Below, piece by piece: positions 63,101 through 64,000 of a stretch of 64,000 nucleotides of DNA. The DNA lies in contig OX326961.1 in NCBI GenBank assembly GCA_946800325.1, positions 846,655 through 910,654 on the forward strand, in the 5' to 3' direction. Source of the stretch: Luzula sylvatica. Taxonomy: Eukaryota > Streptophyta > Magnoliopsida > Poales > Juncaceae. The notes beneath the pieces are model-generated. The model ran no database searches. It was given only the letters and a program-made list of their open reading frames with translations, and had not been told where the DNA came from. Numbering within the stretch: the stretch's first letter is position 1; each line of letters starts with the position of its first letter. The translations under genes and the position numbers were made by a program.

Positions 63101-64000
63101 AAAACACGTTATTTAGGCTCCTCAAAGCGTTATAAGATTGTTATGAATCGAAAAACAAACTTTCTTAGTGTGTGTAATATTTGGTGAAATGTTGTGTAGT
63201 AAAAGATACGATACAAATGATCTAAGAACACATTATTTGAACTCCTCAAAGCGTAAAATGATTGCTACGAATAGAAATAAAACTTTCTTAGTGTTTGTAC
63301 AATTTGGTGAAAAGTTACATAGTAAAAGATTCGATCCAAACCATTTAAAAAACACGTAATTTGGGCTCCTCATAGCGTTATAAGATTGTTATGAATCGAA
63401 AAACAAACTCTTTTAGTGTGTGTAAATTTGGTGAAATGTTATGTAGTAAAATATACGATTCAAATGATCTAAAAACACATTATTGAACTCCTCAAAGAGT
63501 AAACTGATTGCTATGAATCGAATAGAAAACTTTCTTTGTGTTTGTATAGTTTGGTGAAAAGTTATGTAGTAAATAATTCGATCCAAACCATCTAAGAAAC
63601 ACGTAATTTGGGCTCCTCAGAGCGTTATAAGATTGTTATGAATCGAAAAACAAACTTTCTTAGCGTGTGTAAAATTTGGTGAAAAGTTATGTAGAAAAAG
63701 ATACGATAAAATGATCTAAAAAACGTTATTTGAACTCCTCAAAGCTTAAAATGATTGATACGAATCGAAAAGAAAACTTTCTTAGTGTTTGTACAATTTG
63801 GTGAAAAGTTACGTAGTAAACAATTTGAACCATACCGTCCCAAAAACACGTAATTTGGGCTCCTCGGAGCGTTATATGATTGTTATCAATCGAAAAACAA
63901 ACTTTCTTTGTGTGAGTAAAATTTGGTGAAATGTTATGTAGTAAAAAATACGATACAAATGATCTAAAAACACGTTATTTGAACTCCTCAAAGTGTAAAA
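60121..64000 (+). repeat. Partial further copy with dimer-sized deletions
   Basis: Continues as a copy of 54,441 onward at an offset of 5680 bp. At about 61,680 the offset drops to 5431, one dimer (249 bp) missing, and by 63,168 another three-dimer block (743 bp) is missing relative to the 57.7-58.5 kb region. From about 62,900 the private variants instead follow 52,600 onward (offset about 10,369). It is a mosaic, as unequal exchange produces. Confidence 0.7.

Larger units (their letters stand above)
12790..64000 (+). repeat. Satellite array: about 124-bp monomers in alternating A/B dimers of about 248 bp
   Basis: Every part of this 51-kb stretch is one repeat family. The A monomer opens GATACGATACAAATGATCT and has TTTGAACTCCTCAAAGCG; the B monomer opens GATTCGATCCAAACCATC and has TTTGGGCTCCTCAGAGCG. 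Both share ATGAATCGAAAA, AACTTTCTTAGTG and a TTTGGTGAAA box. An example pair is A at 14,005-14,128 and B at 14,129-14,252. A and B differ at about 20 of 124 sites by eye. The array is AT-rich, has no insertion of unrelated DNA that I can find, and continues past 64,000. It encodes no credible protein. I do not recognise the family. A centromeric, pericentromeric or subtelomeric location is possible but not shown by the sequence. Confidence 0.96.

Noticed and set aside
14715..63359. Many near-identical 60-74 residue ORFs in the array (MCVIFGEMLCSK..., MFLDGLDRII..., MWSSNNVFF...)
   Set aside because: They recur with the repeat period, run across A/B monomer borders, exist on both strands and depend on which copies lack a stop. 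They are the satellite read in an open frame, with no promoter or protein-like conservation.
12790..64000. CRISPR-like or coding tandem repeat interpretation of the array
   Set aside because: Monomers are contiguous without unique spacers and carry stops in most frames; the context is a plant nuclear genome. Satellite DNA explains everything seen.
12790..64000. CENP-B-box-like motif marking the array as centromeric
   Set aside because: I looked for a CENP-B-box-like 17-mer in the A and B monomers and saw none; centromere identity cannot be claimed from this sequence.

Overview
The window is nuclear DNA from a flowering plant, most likely a eudicot. It has AT-rich introns with plant-type splice sites, a decayed Ty1/copia retroelement, a xyloglucan endotransglucosylase/hydrolase (XTH) gene and two B3-domain genes of the LEC2/FUS3/ABI3 class. 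It falls into two very different parts: a gene-bearing part (1 to about 12,115) and an uninterrupted satellite array (about 12,116 to 64,000, running off the right edge).

Gene part. 1-1753 is the 5' portion of a copia LTR retrotransposon on the minus strand: LTR, primer-binding site, and a broken gag continuing into the protease region at the left edge. 2613-3743 (+) is a three-exon XTH gene. Converging on it, 4220-6201 (-) is a seven-exon B3 transcription factor whose B3 domain follows LEC2/FUS3/ABI3, with an AT-hook-like motif and an LxLxL (EAR-like) micro-exon in front. 9498-10947 (-) is a diverged tandem paralogue with exons 2-6 of matching size and phase. It has lost a recognisable last exon, and its last residues and stop codon lie in the terminal inverted repeat of a roughly 560-bp MITE-like element (8952-9514). 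The two B3 genes also share a small upstream DNA module. Between them sits a TATA-driven 50-codon open exon of unknown identity (8022-8171). A poly(A) micro-insertion flanked by a 16-bp direct repeat lies at 11,560-11,616.

Satellite part. The basic monomer is about 124 bp. Two diverged subtypes (A and B) alternate, giving a dimer of about 248 bp. By length this is roughly 418 monomers. The first six or so (12,117-12,785) are in reverse orientation and more diverged; polarity flips at about 12,785 and stays constant to the window end. Above the dimer there are nested higher-order repeats: 743-bp (three-dimer), 3.66-kb, 4.41-kb, 5.68-kb and 11.57-kb periods. The largest is a nearly perfect head-to-tail duplication (36,973-48,541 and 48,542-60,120). 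I saw no transposon or gene inside the array. The many similar short ORFs there are the repeat read in one frame, not genes.

I do not recognise the satellite family. The most interesting material is its layered structure and inverted edge, and the tandem B3 pair with a diverging splice donor, a conserved EAR-like micro-exon and a transposon-capped C terminus. Gene models come from reading splice sites and comparing the two paralogues by eye; no alignment program or database search was run.
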